This document shows, in pieces, positions 1-9,491 of a DNA stretch of 64,000 bases. The notes under the pieces were generated by a model that made no database searches, was not told the DNA's origin, and worked only from the letters and a program-made list of their open reading frames with translations. The stretch lies in contig RQSC01000008.1 of NCBI GenBank assembly GCA_013416795.1, positions 248,497-312,496 of the forward strand, read 5' to 3'. This DNA is from Prasinococcaceae sp. CCMP 1430 (taxonomy: Eukaryota; Prasinodermophyta; Palmophyllophyceae; Prasinococcales; Prasinococcaceae). The position numbers and the translations under genes are program-made. The first letter of the stretch is position 1; every line of letters begins with the position of its first letter.

Positions 1-419
1 CGGCCGCTGCTGCGGCACCCGCGCCCGCGCCGGCCCCCGCCGCGCCCGCGCCTGCGCCTGCTGCGCCCGCGCCCGCGGCGGACACGTCCAACAACAGCAT
101 CTTCTCGGGCGGCGACGCGAACGAGGGCCTGCAGGTCGACACCATCAACTCCAACAAGGTTGGCGTGATGCGCATGTCGAATGGCAGGGCCCCGGCCGCC
201 GTCGAGCTGGGTGCCACCATCAAGAAGGGCCAGGTGGTGTGCTGGGTGGAGCAGCTGGGCACGCTCAGCCCTATCAAGTCCGAGGTGGCCGGAGAGGTGT
301 ACGAGATCCTCGTGAAAGACCTCGAGCCGGTCGAGTTTGGCGAGCCGCTCTTCACTATCGTGCCCTCTTTCGTTGGCATCAAGAAGGGCGCTGGCTCGGG
401 CACGGGGCAGATGTCGTAG
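1..419 (+). CDS. BADC: BADC-like biotin/lipoyl-domain protein, 3' part
   Basis: The gene enters from the left edge in frame 3 and stops at 419, so about 138 C-terminal residues are seen. An Ala-Pro-rich linker (about residues 1-28) leads into a biotinyl-type beta-sandwich domain. True biotin carboxyl carrier proteins carry E-A-M-K-M/L in the hairpin. Here the hairpin reads WVEQLGTLSPIKSEVAGEV, so the biotinylated lysine is absent. The EQLG hairpin and the end PSFVGIKK match plant BADC proteins, which replace BCCP in plastid heteromeric acetyl-CoA carboxylase and lower its activity. The first step of fatty acid synthesis in the plastid is therefore the likely site of action. The transit peptide and any introns lie outside the window. 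A BCCP paralogue is the alternative, but the missing lysine argues against a catalytic carrier. Confidence 0.8.
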   Translation, partial: AAAAAPAPAPAPAAPAPAPAAPAPAADTSNNSIFSGGDANEGLQVDTINSNKVGVMRMSNGRAPAAVELGATIKKGQVVCWVEQLGTLSPIKSEVAGEVYEILVKDLEPVEFGEPLFTIVPSFVGIKKGAGSGTGQMS

Positions 420-798
420 GCGCAGATCTCGCCGCGGCGGGGGGTATGTTGCGGCCGAGTGGGCGCCGCGCCACCATCCGGCGCGCGCCACGCTTCGTCG
501 GCGCACGCTTGTGCTCGCGCGAGTCCCCGCGCGATTAAGATTGCCACATTGCTAGCATCGGGAGCACCGCTTTGCCGCGCGCGACTCCGGCGCGCGCAGG
601 GCGACGGGATGCGCCGGCGAGACCCTGCCGCGCGAGAGTATGGCACAATCAATTACGTAGTGTACAACTGGCGCCAGTGGGTACCATGGTCGGCGAGCGC
701 CCGCACGAGCGCAGGGAGAGCGACGCGGGCGACACTGAGAACTTGCCGACGCGCCGCTTGGGCAAGTCCCCGCTCCGCACCGCTCTACAATGGGCCCG
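420..798. other. convergent intergenic region, BADC/MED10
   Basis: No gene is supported. The two flanking genes end towards each other, so this should hold both 3' UTRs. A TGTACA element sits at 661-666 in a locally AT-richer patch and may mark 3' end formation. Confidence 0.5.
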
Positions 799-1266
799 TC
801 ACGGCGCGTCGGCCGGTGCAGAGGGTGCAGCGGCCACCGGAGGAATGCCTGCACGAAGTTCCTCATCTGAAGGTACGCTCCCCCCTGCCTCCGTGACTGC
901 TTGCGCGTACTCTGACGCCTCCTCGGGGTACCGCGCTTTGGCGTGCTTGTATAGCTCGCTGAACATGTGGGCGAATGCATGCTGCCGCCCTCGACTGTCG
1001 TCAGCAGCGCGCGCCACGCTGGTCACAAGCTCGCGCTTGAACACCTCAAGGTCCTTGCCCTCGTCCGCATGCCTGATCGCCTCCCTTGGTACAGCGATGG
1101 GCCACTCGTTCTTCACCCCATCAAGCTCCTCGAGGTCCCCCGTGAGCGCCACGAGCTTCTCGATCAGGGCGGGCTGCGCGCCGTCGCGAACGTCGGCGAG
1201 CGCATGCTCGAGCTCGAGCGCCCGTGCGAGCACGCGCTCGAGGCTCGCAGTCACCTTTTCCGCCAT
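799..1266 (-). CDS. MED10: Mediator complex subunit 10
   Basis: A single-exon gene of 155 residues. The first start with a good fit is the ATG at 1266 (MAEKVTASLERVL). The open frame extends 24 codons further upstream, but that stretch is Pro/Arg/Gly-rich and looks untranslated. Residues about 32-125 fit the MED10/Nut2 family: a helical block ALIEKLVALTGDLEELD, then VPREAIRHADEGKDLEVFKRELV, corresponding to the conserved VPxxVxxYIDxGKNPxLYxxE segment, then a helix ending KARYPEEASEY. MED10 is a middle-module subunit of the Mediator coactivator that bridges transcription factors and RNA polymerase II in the nucleus. The Pro/Ala-rich tail after residue 135 is typical of GC-rich genomes. It is divergent from SMC2 across a 0.8 kb upstream region. 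Confidence 0.85.
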   Translation of the reverse strand: MAEKVTASLERVLARALELEHALADVRDGAQPALIEKLVALTGDLEELDGVKNEWPIAVPREAIRHADEGKDLEVFKRELVTSVARAADDSRGRQHAFAHMFSELYKHAKARYPEEASEYAQAVTEAGGSVPSDEELRAGIPPVAAAPSAPADAP

Positions 1267-2057
1267 CGCGGCGCGCGGCGCCGGCTCCTGACGTCGGATC
1301 GACCCTGGCCCCACCCCACACGCCCGTCCCGCCGGCACACAAGCGCGGGCGCGCGCGCGATCAAGGGCGCGCGTACAAAACCACTTCCGACGCGGCGAAG
1401 AACAGCCCCCCCCCGGCCCACACCTATCCGACCCTCCTGCTCTAACCCCCCGCTCGCGAAGCGCGCGTCCTGCGCCGCGTGTGGCGCGCGCCTGGGGAGG
1501 AGGGGGGCGGGGTTGAAGGGGGGCAGGAGACGGCGCGCGTGTTTGCTTGGATGCTCTCTTGCACCCCCCCCGCTTTTTTCCCCCACACCACCCTGTTTTT
1601 TTTTCCCTTTTTTTTCCCGTGCGGGCGTTTTCCGCACGCTGCGCGCGCCGTTGCCGCCTCCCGCGCTTTCACATCGGCATTCGCCCGCGGCTCACGCACC
1701 CTCACTAAACGTGGGTTCGATTATTCCAAATTATTTCCCTCAAAATATGCGAATCCATCAAGCGGAAAGATGCGCTTTATAGTACGTATTCGATTCACCG
1801 ATTCCTGATGTGGCCGAGGGCGCGCCTTTGCGGAATCCACGTCGCGTGCCAGCGCGTCCCCAACGTTCGGAAAACGGCGGTGGGCGCGCTCGCATGCGTT
1901 TTCGCCATCAGGCGGCCGCGCGCGCGGCCGGCCGGGCGCCGCGGGCGAGCGCGGCCGGGTGCGAGGCGGGGGCGGGGAGGGGCGGCAGAGCGCGCGCGCG
2001 GCGCGCACACGCACGCGAGCGACCGCGCGCCCCCGCGCGGCGCCCGCGGCGGACGCC
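1267..2057. promoter_or_regulatory. divergent upstream region, MED10/SMC2
   Basis: No gene is seen in these 791 bases. The region has C/T homopolymer runs at 1563-1618 (up to nine Ts) and an AT-richer island at 1705-1800, unlike the surrounding GC-rich DNA. It must contain the upstream sequences of both genes. No TATA box can be assigned with confidence. Confidence 0.4.
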
Positions 2058-5000
2058 ATGTTCGTCGAGGAGGTCATCATCGATGGCTTCAAGTCGTACG
2101 CGCGGCGCACCGCCGTGCCGGGCTTCGACCCGCAGTTCAACGCCATCACCGGCCTGAACGGCTCGGGCAAGTCCAACATCCTGGACGCCATCTGCTTCGT
2201 GCTCGGCATCACCAACCTCACGCAGGTGCGCGCGGGCAACCTGCAGGAGCTCGTCTACAAGCACGGCCAAGCGGGCGTCTCGAAGGCGAGCGTGTCCATC
2301 ACGTTCAACAACGACGACAAGGCCAACTCGCCGGTCGGCTACGAGCACTGCGACACCATCACCGTCACGCGCCAGGTCGTCATCGGCGGGCGCAACAAGT
2401 ACCTCATCAACGGCCATGTCGCCCAGCCGAGCCGTGTGCAGAACCTCTTCCACTCGGTGCAGCTCAACGTCAACAACCCGCACTTCCTCATCATGCAGGG
2501 GCGCATCACCAAGGTCAGAGCCCGCGCCCTCCCACGCGCACTCGCGCTTCGGGCCGCGCGCAGCGCTTCCTGGCGCGCATGCGCACAGCGGGTCCGCAAA
2601 GATGCCGCCGCGCGCCGCGAGCGAGTGTGCTCGGGTCCGGACGCGCGCAAGCACCGCGGCCGCCTCATGTGGAGCGAGCGCACCACTGCCGCCGCTCGCC
2701 CCGCAGACGTACTGACACAGCGCCGCTCGCTCGCTGTCCACACCGCACAGGTGCTTAACATGAAGCCGGCCGAGATCCTGGGCATGCTCGAAGAGGCGGC
2801 AGGCACGCGCATGTACGAGAACAAGAAGGAGGGCGCCCTGAAGACGCTGTCGAAGAAGGAGGCAAAGGTCGCGGAGATCGACAAGGTGCTCGAGGAGGAG
2901 ATCTTGCCTGCGCTCGAGAAGCTGCGCAACGAGCGCGCCGCTTACATGCAGTGGTCCAGCCAGAACGCCGAGCTCGAGCGCCTGCGCCGCTTCTGCGCCG
3001 CGTACCAGTTTGTGCAGGCCGAGGAGGCCGCGGAAAATTGCACCGAGGAGATCGAGGCGAACGCGCAGAAGCTCGAATCGCAGCGCCGCGAGGCCGAGGA
3101 CTACGCGGGCATTGCCGCCGACAAGGACGAAGACGTCGAGCGCCTTGCTGAGGAGCGCGCCTCACAGATGGGCGGCGACATCAAGAAGCTCGCTGACAAG
3201 GAGGCCACGCTCTCCAAGGACCTCGTCAAGCTCACCACCGCCTGGACCAACAAGAAGGACACGGCGAAGGCCGAGCACAAGAGCGCGGAGGCGGCTGCGC
3301 AGGATGTGCCCGCTGCCGAGGCGGCCATCGATGAGGCCAAGCAGGCCGTAGTTGACGCCGAGGCGCGATCGGACGAGGCAGCCCAAGAGGCCCTCCGCGC
3401 ACAGCATGCCGCCGAGGCCGTGGACGCCGAGCGCACTGGCATGGTCGCCGACGGTGCAGGTGGCAAGCAGCGCACCCTCGCGGAAGCCCTGGCCGAGGCC
3501 AAGGCCGCGGCCAAGAGCGGCGAGTCGGAGGCGAAGCAGCTGGAGACCAAGGCCAAGCATCTCGAGAAGGAAGTTGCGTCCAAGACCAAGGCCATCGAGA
3601 AGATGAACGCCAGCGCTGACAAGGCGTCGAAAGAGCGCGAGGCGGTCGACGCGGCGATCGAGGAGGCCAAGGCAAAGCTCGAATCTATTGGCTACGACGC
3701 CGAGGCGGCGGACAAGCTTGCCGCGGAGACGGACGCGAACAAGGCGGCCGTGCGCGAGCTCTCGATGCGCTGCTCAAAGCTTAAGGCCGAGACCAGCCGC
3801 CTTGACTTCAAGTTCTCCGCACCGGAGAAGAATTTTGACATGGACCGCGTCAAGGGCATGGTTGGCAAGCTCCTGACCGTCAAGGACGCCGCCAGCGCCA
3901 CGGCGCTTGAGGTCATCGCGGGCGGCAAGCTCTTCAATGTCGTCGTCGACACCGACGCGACCGGCAAGGCGCTGCTCAACAAGGGCCAGCTCAAGCACCG
4001 CGTGACGCTCATCCCGCTGAACAAGATTGATGGCCGCACCGCCACCCCGGCGCAGCAGCAGGCGGCCAACCAGATCGCTGGCGACAAGGCCGCGCTTAGT
4101 CTCGACCTTGTCGGGTACGACGCTGAGGTCGACGCGGCAATCAAGTACGTCTTCGGCAAGTCCTTTGTGTGCAAGGACTCGGCGACAGCCCAGAAGGTTG
4201 CGTTCGCGCCGAACGTGCGCTCGGTGTGCGTGACGCTCGAGGGCGACGTTTTCAACCCCAGCGGCACGCTCACCGGTGGCTCGCGCAACAAGCAGGGCGG
4301 TATGCTGTCTGCGCTGCACAAGCTCATGGAGGCCGAGGCCGATCTCAAGGTCGCGCAAGCGAAGCTGGACGCCAACATGAACACTGCGAAAGCCAACGCC
4401 AAGGCTGCCTCGGCCTCGAAGGACGCTCTGCGCGCTCTCGAGGTGGCGCAGCACAAGGCCGCGCTCATCGCCGAGCGTGAGAAGAACTCCGAACTCGGCC
4501 AGCTCACCGATGCGCGTGACTCGCTCGCAGCAGAGGCCGAAGGTGTGCGCAAGGAGGCGGACCAGGCGCGCACGCGCGCCAAGGAGGCTGTGGCGCGTGC
4601 GAAGGAGCTCGAGACGCAGCACAAGGACTTCGAGAAGGGCGCCAAGGCTGACGATGCGGCGCACAAGAAGAAGCTCAAGGCCGCCAAGGACGCCGCAAAG
4701 AAAGCGGAGACGGCGGCGAAGAAGGCCGCGGGCGAGGTCCAGAAGGCGAAGCTGGCGGTGGAGGCTGCCATCGAGCAGCTCGCCGCCGCGAAGGAGCTGG
4801 CTGAGAAGGCGATGGCCTCCGCGCTCACGGCGGACAAGGAGGCGGAGGCTGCCGAGCAGGAGGTGATCAAGGTGACCGCAGATTACGAGGTTGCGCGCGG
4901 GGAGCTCGACGCGCGCAAGGAGCGCGCGGCCGCCTGCGACAAGGCGATCGGGGTTGCCAAGAAGGAGGCCAACGCCGCTCGCAAGCGCGTGGAGAAGGCC

Positions 5001-5900
5001 AACCTCGAGATCAAGAAGCTCGAGAGGAACGCCGACAAGCTCGCGAAGAGGGCAAAGGATGGTGCCAGCGAGGCCGAGGCGCTTGCCAAGGCCAACCCCT
5101 GGCTGGAGTCGGAGCGCTCGCTGTTCGGCAAGGCGGGCACTGAGTATGACTTCGAGGCGCAGGATCCCGAGGAGGCGCTGGAGGAGCTGGAGGTGGCACA
5201 GGAGAATCTTCAGAACCTCACGAGCAAGATCAACCGCAAGGTCATGGCGATGTTTGACAAGGCTGAGAGCGAGTACCGGGACCTGTCCGAAAAGAAGGCG
5301 ATCCTGCTGAACGACAAGGACAAGATCATGAGCGCCATCACAGAACTCGACGAAAAGAAGCGCGCAGCCCTGCACACCACCTGGCAGAAGGTCACCAAGG
5401 ACTTCGGGTCGATCTTCGGCACGCTGCTTCCCGGGACCACTGCCAAGCTGGACGAGCCCGAGGGTGGCACGTACGTGGACGGCCTTGAGGTCAAGGTGGC
5501 ATTCGGTGGCGTGTGGAAGCAGAGCCTGACGGAGCTGTCGGGAGGGCAGCGCTCGCTGCTCGCGCTGTCGCTCATCCTGGCGCTGCTACTCTTCAAGCCG
5601 GCGCCCGTGTACATTCTGGATGAGGTAGACGCTGCGCTCGACCTCAACCACACGCAGAACATCGGCCGCATGATCAAGGCTCACTTCCCGCACTCGCAGT
5701 TCATTGTCGTGAGCCTCAAAGAGGGCATGTTCTCCAACGCCAACGTGATCTTCCGCACGCGCTTTGTAGAGGGCGTCTCGACCGTCACCAGGACAGTGCC
5801 CGACGGCTCCAAGGCGGAGAAGACCAAGGGCAAGAGCAAGGGCACTGCTGGGGCGCTCAAGGAGAACGCGCAGCCCGCAAGGGCATCGCGCGTGCGCTAA
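2058..5900 (+). CDS. SMC2: Condensin subunit SMC2
   Basis: Two exons, 2058-2513 and 2751-5900, give 1,201 residues, the usual SMC2 size. The start MFVEEVIIDGFKSYA is the family start. Seen in order: Walker A GLNGSGKSN (about residues 33-41), the family block joined across the splice as GRITK/VLNMKP, a long coiled coil, a hinge (about 515-680) with ALEVIAGGKLFNVVVD, a second coiled coil, the ABC signature ELSGGQRSL (about 1080) and Walker B VYILDEVDAALD (about 1105). SMC2 pairs with SMC4 in condensin and compacts mitotic chromosomes using ATP. The intron 2514-2750 is 237 nt, a multiple of three with no stop, so a naive gene finder would translate it. It must be removed because it splits a conserved block. 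A basic tail rich in Lys and Gly follows Walker B. Confidence 0.97.
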   Translation: MFVEEVIIDGFKSYARRTAVPGFDPQFNAITGLNGSGKSNILDAICFVLGITNLTQVRAGNLQELVYKHGQAGVSKASVSITFNNDDKANSPVGYEHCDTITVTRQVVIGGRNKYLINGHVAQPSRVQNLFHSVQLNVNNPHFLIMQGRITKVRARALPRALALRAARSASWRACAQRVRKDAAARRERVCSGPDARKHRGRLMWSERTTAAARPADVLTQRRSLAVHTAQVLNMKPAEILGMLEEAAGTRMYENKKEGALKTLSKKEAKVAEIDKVLEEEILPALEKLRNERAAYMQWSSQNAELERLRRFCAAYQFVQAEEAAENCTEEIEANAQKLESQRREAEDYAGIAADKDEDVERLAEERASQMGGDIKKLADKEATLSKDLVKLTTAWTNKKDTAKAEHKSAEAAAQDVPAAEAAIDEAKQAVVDAEARSDEAAQEALRAQHAAEAVDAERTGMVADGAGGKQRTLAEALAEAKAAAKSGESEAKQLETKAKHLEKEVASKTKAIEKMNASADKASKEREAVDAAIEEAKAKLESIGYDAEAADKLAAETDANKAAVRELSMRCSKLKAETSRLDFKFSAPEKNFDMDRVKGMVGKLLTVKDAASATALEVIAGGKLFNVVVDTDATGKALLNKGQLKHRVTLIPLNKIDGRTATPAQQQAANQIAGDKAALSLDLVGYDAEVDAAIKYVFGKSFVCKDSATAQKVAFAPNVRSVCVTLEGDVFNPSGTLTGGSRNKQGGMLSALHKLMEAEADLKVAQAKLDANMNTAKANAKAASASKDALRALEVAQHKAALIAEREKNSELGQLTDARDSLAAEAEGVRKEADQARTRAKEAVARAKELETQHKDFEKGAKADDAAHKKKLKAAKDAAKKAETAAKKAAGEVQKAKLAVEAAIEQLAAAKELAEKAMASALTADKEAEAAEQEVIKVTADYEVARGELDARKERAAACDKAIGVAKKEANAARKRVEKANLEIKKLERNADKLAKRAKDGASEAEALAKANPWLESERSLFGKAGTEYDFEAQDPEEALEELEVAQENLQNLTSKINRKVMAMFDKAESEYRDLSEKKAILLNDKDKIMSAITELDEKKRAALHTTWQKVTKDFGSIFGTLLPGTTAKLDEPEGGTYVDGLEVKVAFGGVWKQSLTELSGGQRSLLALSLILALLLFKPAPVYILDEVDAALDLNHTQNIGRMIKAHFPHSQFIVVSLKEGMFSNANVIFRTRFVEGVSTVTRTVPDGSKAEKTKGKSKGTAGALKENAQPARASRVR

Positions 5901-6097
5901 GCCGCCGCTGACGCGGACGGCGCGCGCAGCGCCCTCGACGCGCGCGCGCGGCCAGCCCAGACAGCAATGCCCCATGTACATTGATACCCCCTTCCCCTGC
6001 CCAGCGCCACGGCAAACAGATAGGTATTAACAAATGCGAAACTGGTGAGAACGATCTGCCATCCCAAAGCGGCGCGCGGTCTGGCGCCTCCGCGCTG

Positions 6098-8117
6098 CTA
6101 CAGAACCAGTGCAGGTGTCTTTCCATCCTGCAGTGCTCGCCGTGCCGTCTGCGCCTGCTGCCTACGCGCCGCCGCTTCTTCCGCCGCCGCCTCTCGCTGG
6201 GCATCAGCCCGCCGCCGCTCCACGCCCGCGGCCTTGCGGCGCGCTTGCGCGGCATCAGCGGCCGCAGCCTCCGCGCGGCGACGTGATTCGTCCGCGCCCT
6301 CGCGAGCAGCATGCGCACGCGCTCGTGCCGCCGCGGCCGCCGCGCGGCGATCATTCGAGGCTTCCTCTCGCGCGGCATCTGCCACGCGTTTGGCGGCAGC
6401 GCGTTCTTTGCGTGCCGCTGCAGCCCTGGCCAAGGTTTGCTCTGCCTGTAGCTCCCGCTCGCGCTCAGCTCCGCGCTGCACGGCCGCTTTCGCAGCGCGC
6501 TGTGCCGCTGCGGCGTCCGCTGTCGCGAAGGCGCTCCGCGCACGCTGAGCATCAGCGGCCGCGCGCGCGGCGGCAGCTGCACGCTTGGCCTCGAAGCGCC
6601 TCTCCTCCGTGTCAACCTGCGAGCGCGGCATCGCCGCACCGGCTGCTGTACGCGCTGCCCCCCCCAGCCTTGGCTGGCCGTGGCGGCGGCGGTGGCCCGT
6701 CCCCCATCGCTGCCCTGCGCCGCAGTTCCTCTCCTGCCGCCTTGGCTTGCAGTATGCGATAGGCCGCGGGGTCGACCTCGGCCATTTCAAGTAGGCGCTT
6801 GCGTTCGGCATCTGCCCGCGCTTTTTCTGCTCCCCTCGCAGCCAGCGCAGCCTCAGCCGCGTCGGCAAGCGCGTTCGCGCGCGCTTCCGCCTCAGCGGCC
6901 TCTCGCCGCTGCAGCTCCCTGCGCGCGCGTCTGCCGGCCAGCGCGGCGGCCTCGGCGGCCTCCTCCGCCTCCACGCGCTCCCGGACGGCTGCATTGTTAG
7001 CGCGCTTGGCTGCGAGATGGTGCTCGTCACGCGCAGCGGCGGCCGCTTCGAGTGCGCGAGCATCCTGTTGCGCCTGCGCCCGACACGGTGGATACGAAGT
7101 GGATGAGACACGTCAGAACAAAGGAGCAAGTTGCGAAGCCACAGCGCTCGCAGGACGCAACCAGGGCAGCGAGAGACACAGAGTCAGACCGGGCCGTCGT
7201 ACCTTCGCCGCGCGCGCGTCCTCACGCGCCTTGAGCGCCGCCTGGCGCTTGGCGTCTTGCAAATCGAGATCGTTCCTCTCGCGCAGCTCCTGATCGTGCC
7301 CACGGCGCACGGCTGCGCGCTCGCGAAGCGCCAGCATGCGGCGCTCCTCGCGTGCCTCTCGCGCGACGGCCTCTGCCACGCGCGCAGCGTCACGTTCCGC
7401 CGCGCCGCGTGCGAGCTTTGCCGCAGCGGCAGCGCGCACATTTGTTGGGTCCGCAGCCTCCGCGGCAGCGACGCGCGCGGCCTCGCGCGCGGCCGCGGCC
7501 GCCTGCCTGCGGTGCAGCTCATCGACTTCACGCTGCTCGGCGAGCGCCTGCCTGTTGGCATCAGCCTCCAGCTGCGCCGCCCGCCGCTCGGCAGCCACGT
7601 AGCGCCGTGCCATGCTATGCTCCGCTTCAGCGCGGCGCCGGGCATCGAGTGCGGCGTCACGCTCCGCTGCGCGAGAGCGCGCCAAAGCCGCTGCGCGAGA
7701 CTGCTTTTCCGCCGCTGCCTGCTCTCGCTGCACGGCGTGGGCGCGGATGGCAGCGGAGCGCGCGCGCCGCGCGGCGGCGGCCGCTACCTCCTTCTCGTCA
7801 GCCGCTGCGAGCTCCTTGGCAATGCGGGCAGACGGCGTCGGCCTGGGGATCCCCGCTGCGATCCTCTCGGCCTCGGCGACCGCCTCCCGGGCCGCGGCTG
7901 CCTTGTCTGCGGCCGCCTGTGCCTCTCGTTCGGCGGCGGCGCGGGCGGCCGCGTCGCGCATCGCCTGCTCCTGCGCGCGCGAGCTTTCGTACCGCGCGCG
8001 TGCGAACCGCCGCAGCGTCGCATCACCCACCCTGAGACCCGCGGCGATCGCTTCGGGGGAGAGCGGCGGCTCGTGTACGCCGGGCTTCCTCCTCCCGTGG
8101 TACGCCCGGCCATCCAT
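6098..8117 (-). CDS. Ala/Arg/Glu-rich coiled-coil protein, frame broken
   Basis: Not recognised. Exon 1 (8117-7203) starts MDGRAYHGRRK and encodes 305 residues. Intron 7202-7074 has a GTACG donor and CAG acceptor. Exon 2 runs 7073-6098. Apart from a short N-terminal segment (PPLSPEAIAAGLRVGDATLRR), nearly all of it is Ala, Arg and Glu in long heptad-like helices, predicting a coiled coil of about 630 residues. Within exon 2 the good reading frame changes at a run of eight G on the minus strand (plus strand 6658-6665). Before it the protein reads GDGPPPPPRPAKAG; after it MPRSQVDTEERRFEAK. A run of seven would join both parts, so either the assembly has one base too many or the allele is broken. 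A cytoskeletal or flagellar filament protein is possible, but I see no family motif. Confidence 0.65.
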
Positions 8118-9491
8118 ACCGCTGCCGCCCGCCCCTCGGGCGGGCGCCGACGCGGGCCGCCAGGCGCCGCCGAGCGCGTCGGCGGCCGCCGCGTGCGATC
8201 CCGTGGCCTGCAACCGTCCCGCGTGGCGCGCGCGGCCGGCGGCGCGCGCGCCATCAAAACGCACGCGGTTCGCCCCCCCGCCGCGAGCGCCCGAAACGGG
8301 ACTAAATAACAACACCGACGCAACGGACGGGCGAGCCGAGCCGGAAACGGACGTGAGACCGAAACCGAAACCTTCCGATGGAAGTGACCAACCAACCGAA
8401 AGGCGCGCGTCACACCCTTGTCGTGTGCTGGACACGGCCGACCGACCGACGCCAACGATCATCTAACAACGGCGCGCGCGAGCCGAGCGCCCCGCGCGCG
8501 CGGGCGGACGCCCAGGAAAAGATCCGCGAGCGCGCGGGCGGCGGTCGATCGATCGACGGATGGGAGCGGCGGAAAAGCGCGACGCGCGCTTTTCTGTGTT
8601 TTGGTGGGTTCGCGATCATCAATCGAATCATCGATCAATCACCGGGAGATTCGATGCGAGCGGCTGCGGATCCGGCTCGACGAGCGATTGACTGTCTGCG
8701 ATGATGGTTGTGTTTGATGTGCGAGGGCGCCCGTGGGCATGTCAGACCTCATTCTGAGTGAGTCTTCATGATTGGGCGCGGCGCGGCGCGGCGCGCGTTC
8801 CCGCCTTTTTTTTTACCCCTTTTTTGGGGTTTTTTCGCTCGCAGCACAAACAAAATCAAAATCTGCCACGTACAGTGCTGCACGCATCAACGTCACATAA
8901 CGCCGTCACATTACCAGCGGGGCTGGCACGGCCAGCCGCGCGGGGACTCTCCGATCCGTTGCACGATGTCGGAAAACAAAGAGCACCGCAAATCAGATAT
9001 GACCAGGCGCAATAGCCACCGCGCGGCGCCGTTCCCCGAGCGCCGTCCCCCGCCCGCGGGTCCCCGCTCAGGGTGCGACACAGCATGCGGGCGCGGAGTC
9101 TCTCAGGCCGCGGCCGCGGAGCTGCAAGCGAACCTGCGGCGTGGCGTCCGCCCCGTGATCTGCCGCCTCGCTTGACGGAAGTTCCGCGCGCGGCTGCTGA
9201 GCGTGCGCGGCGCGGGCGGGGGCGAGGGCGCGAGGGCGGGCGGCGCCGCAGCACACAGCGGAGTCGGTGGTGATCAAGGGACGCGATGCCGCCGCCGTGC
9301 AGAAGGCGCTGCGCGCAGGGAAACGAGGCCGGGAGCGTGCGGCGCGGGGGTACGCGGGGACGCGGGCGCTTAGCGGCAGGTGCAACTCGAGGGCTGGAGG
9401 TGCCGCACGTGGGGCGGGCGCCGCGGGGAGGTAGGCCCAGCAGGTGCGCACTTGAGGTTGCACTTGAGGTTGCAGACCGTTCCTCCTCGCC
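8118..9491. other. divergent intergenic region of 1.4 kb
   Basis: No gene is supported. The region includes a T9 run at 8806-8814 followed by C4-T-G4 runs, several ATCGATC-type short palindromes around 8540-8650, and mixed composition. A short open frame at about 9256-9432 (including VVIKGRDAAAVQKALRAGKR) was noticed but has no start or partner exon. Upstream sequences of the coiled-coil gene and the PDZ gene must lie here. Confidence 0.35.

Noticed and set aside
3774-5375. 533-residue minus-strand frame opposite SMC2
   Set aside because: Antisense shadow of GC-rich coiled-coil codons. It is Leu/Arg-rich with no domain.
6109-6762. Plus-strand frames opposite the coiled-coil gene
   Set aside because: Pro/Arg-rich shadows of Ala/Arg codons with no start or motif.
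9256-9432. Short frame with VVIKGRDAAAVQKALRAGKR, considered as an MBF1-like N-terminus
   Set aside because: No ATG, no following helix-turn-helix exon on either side, and the frame dissolves into Arg/Gly.
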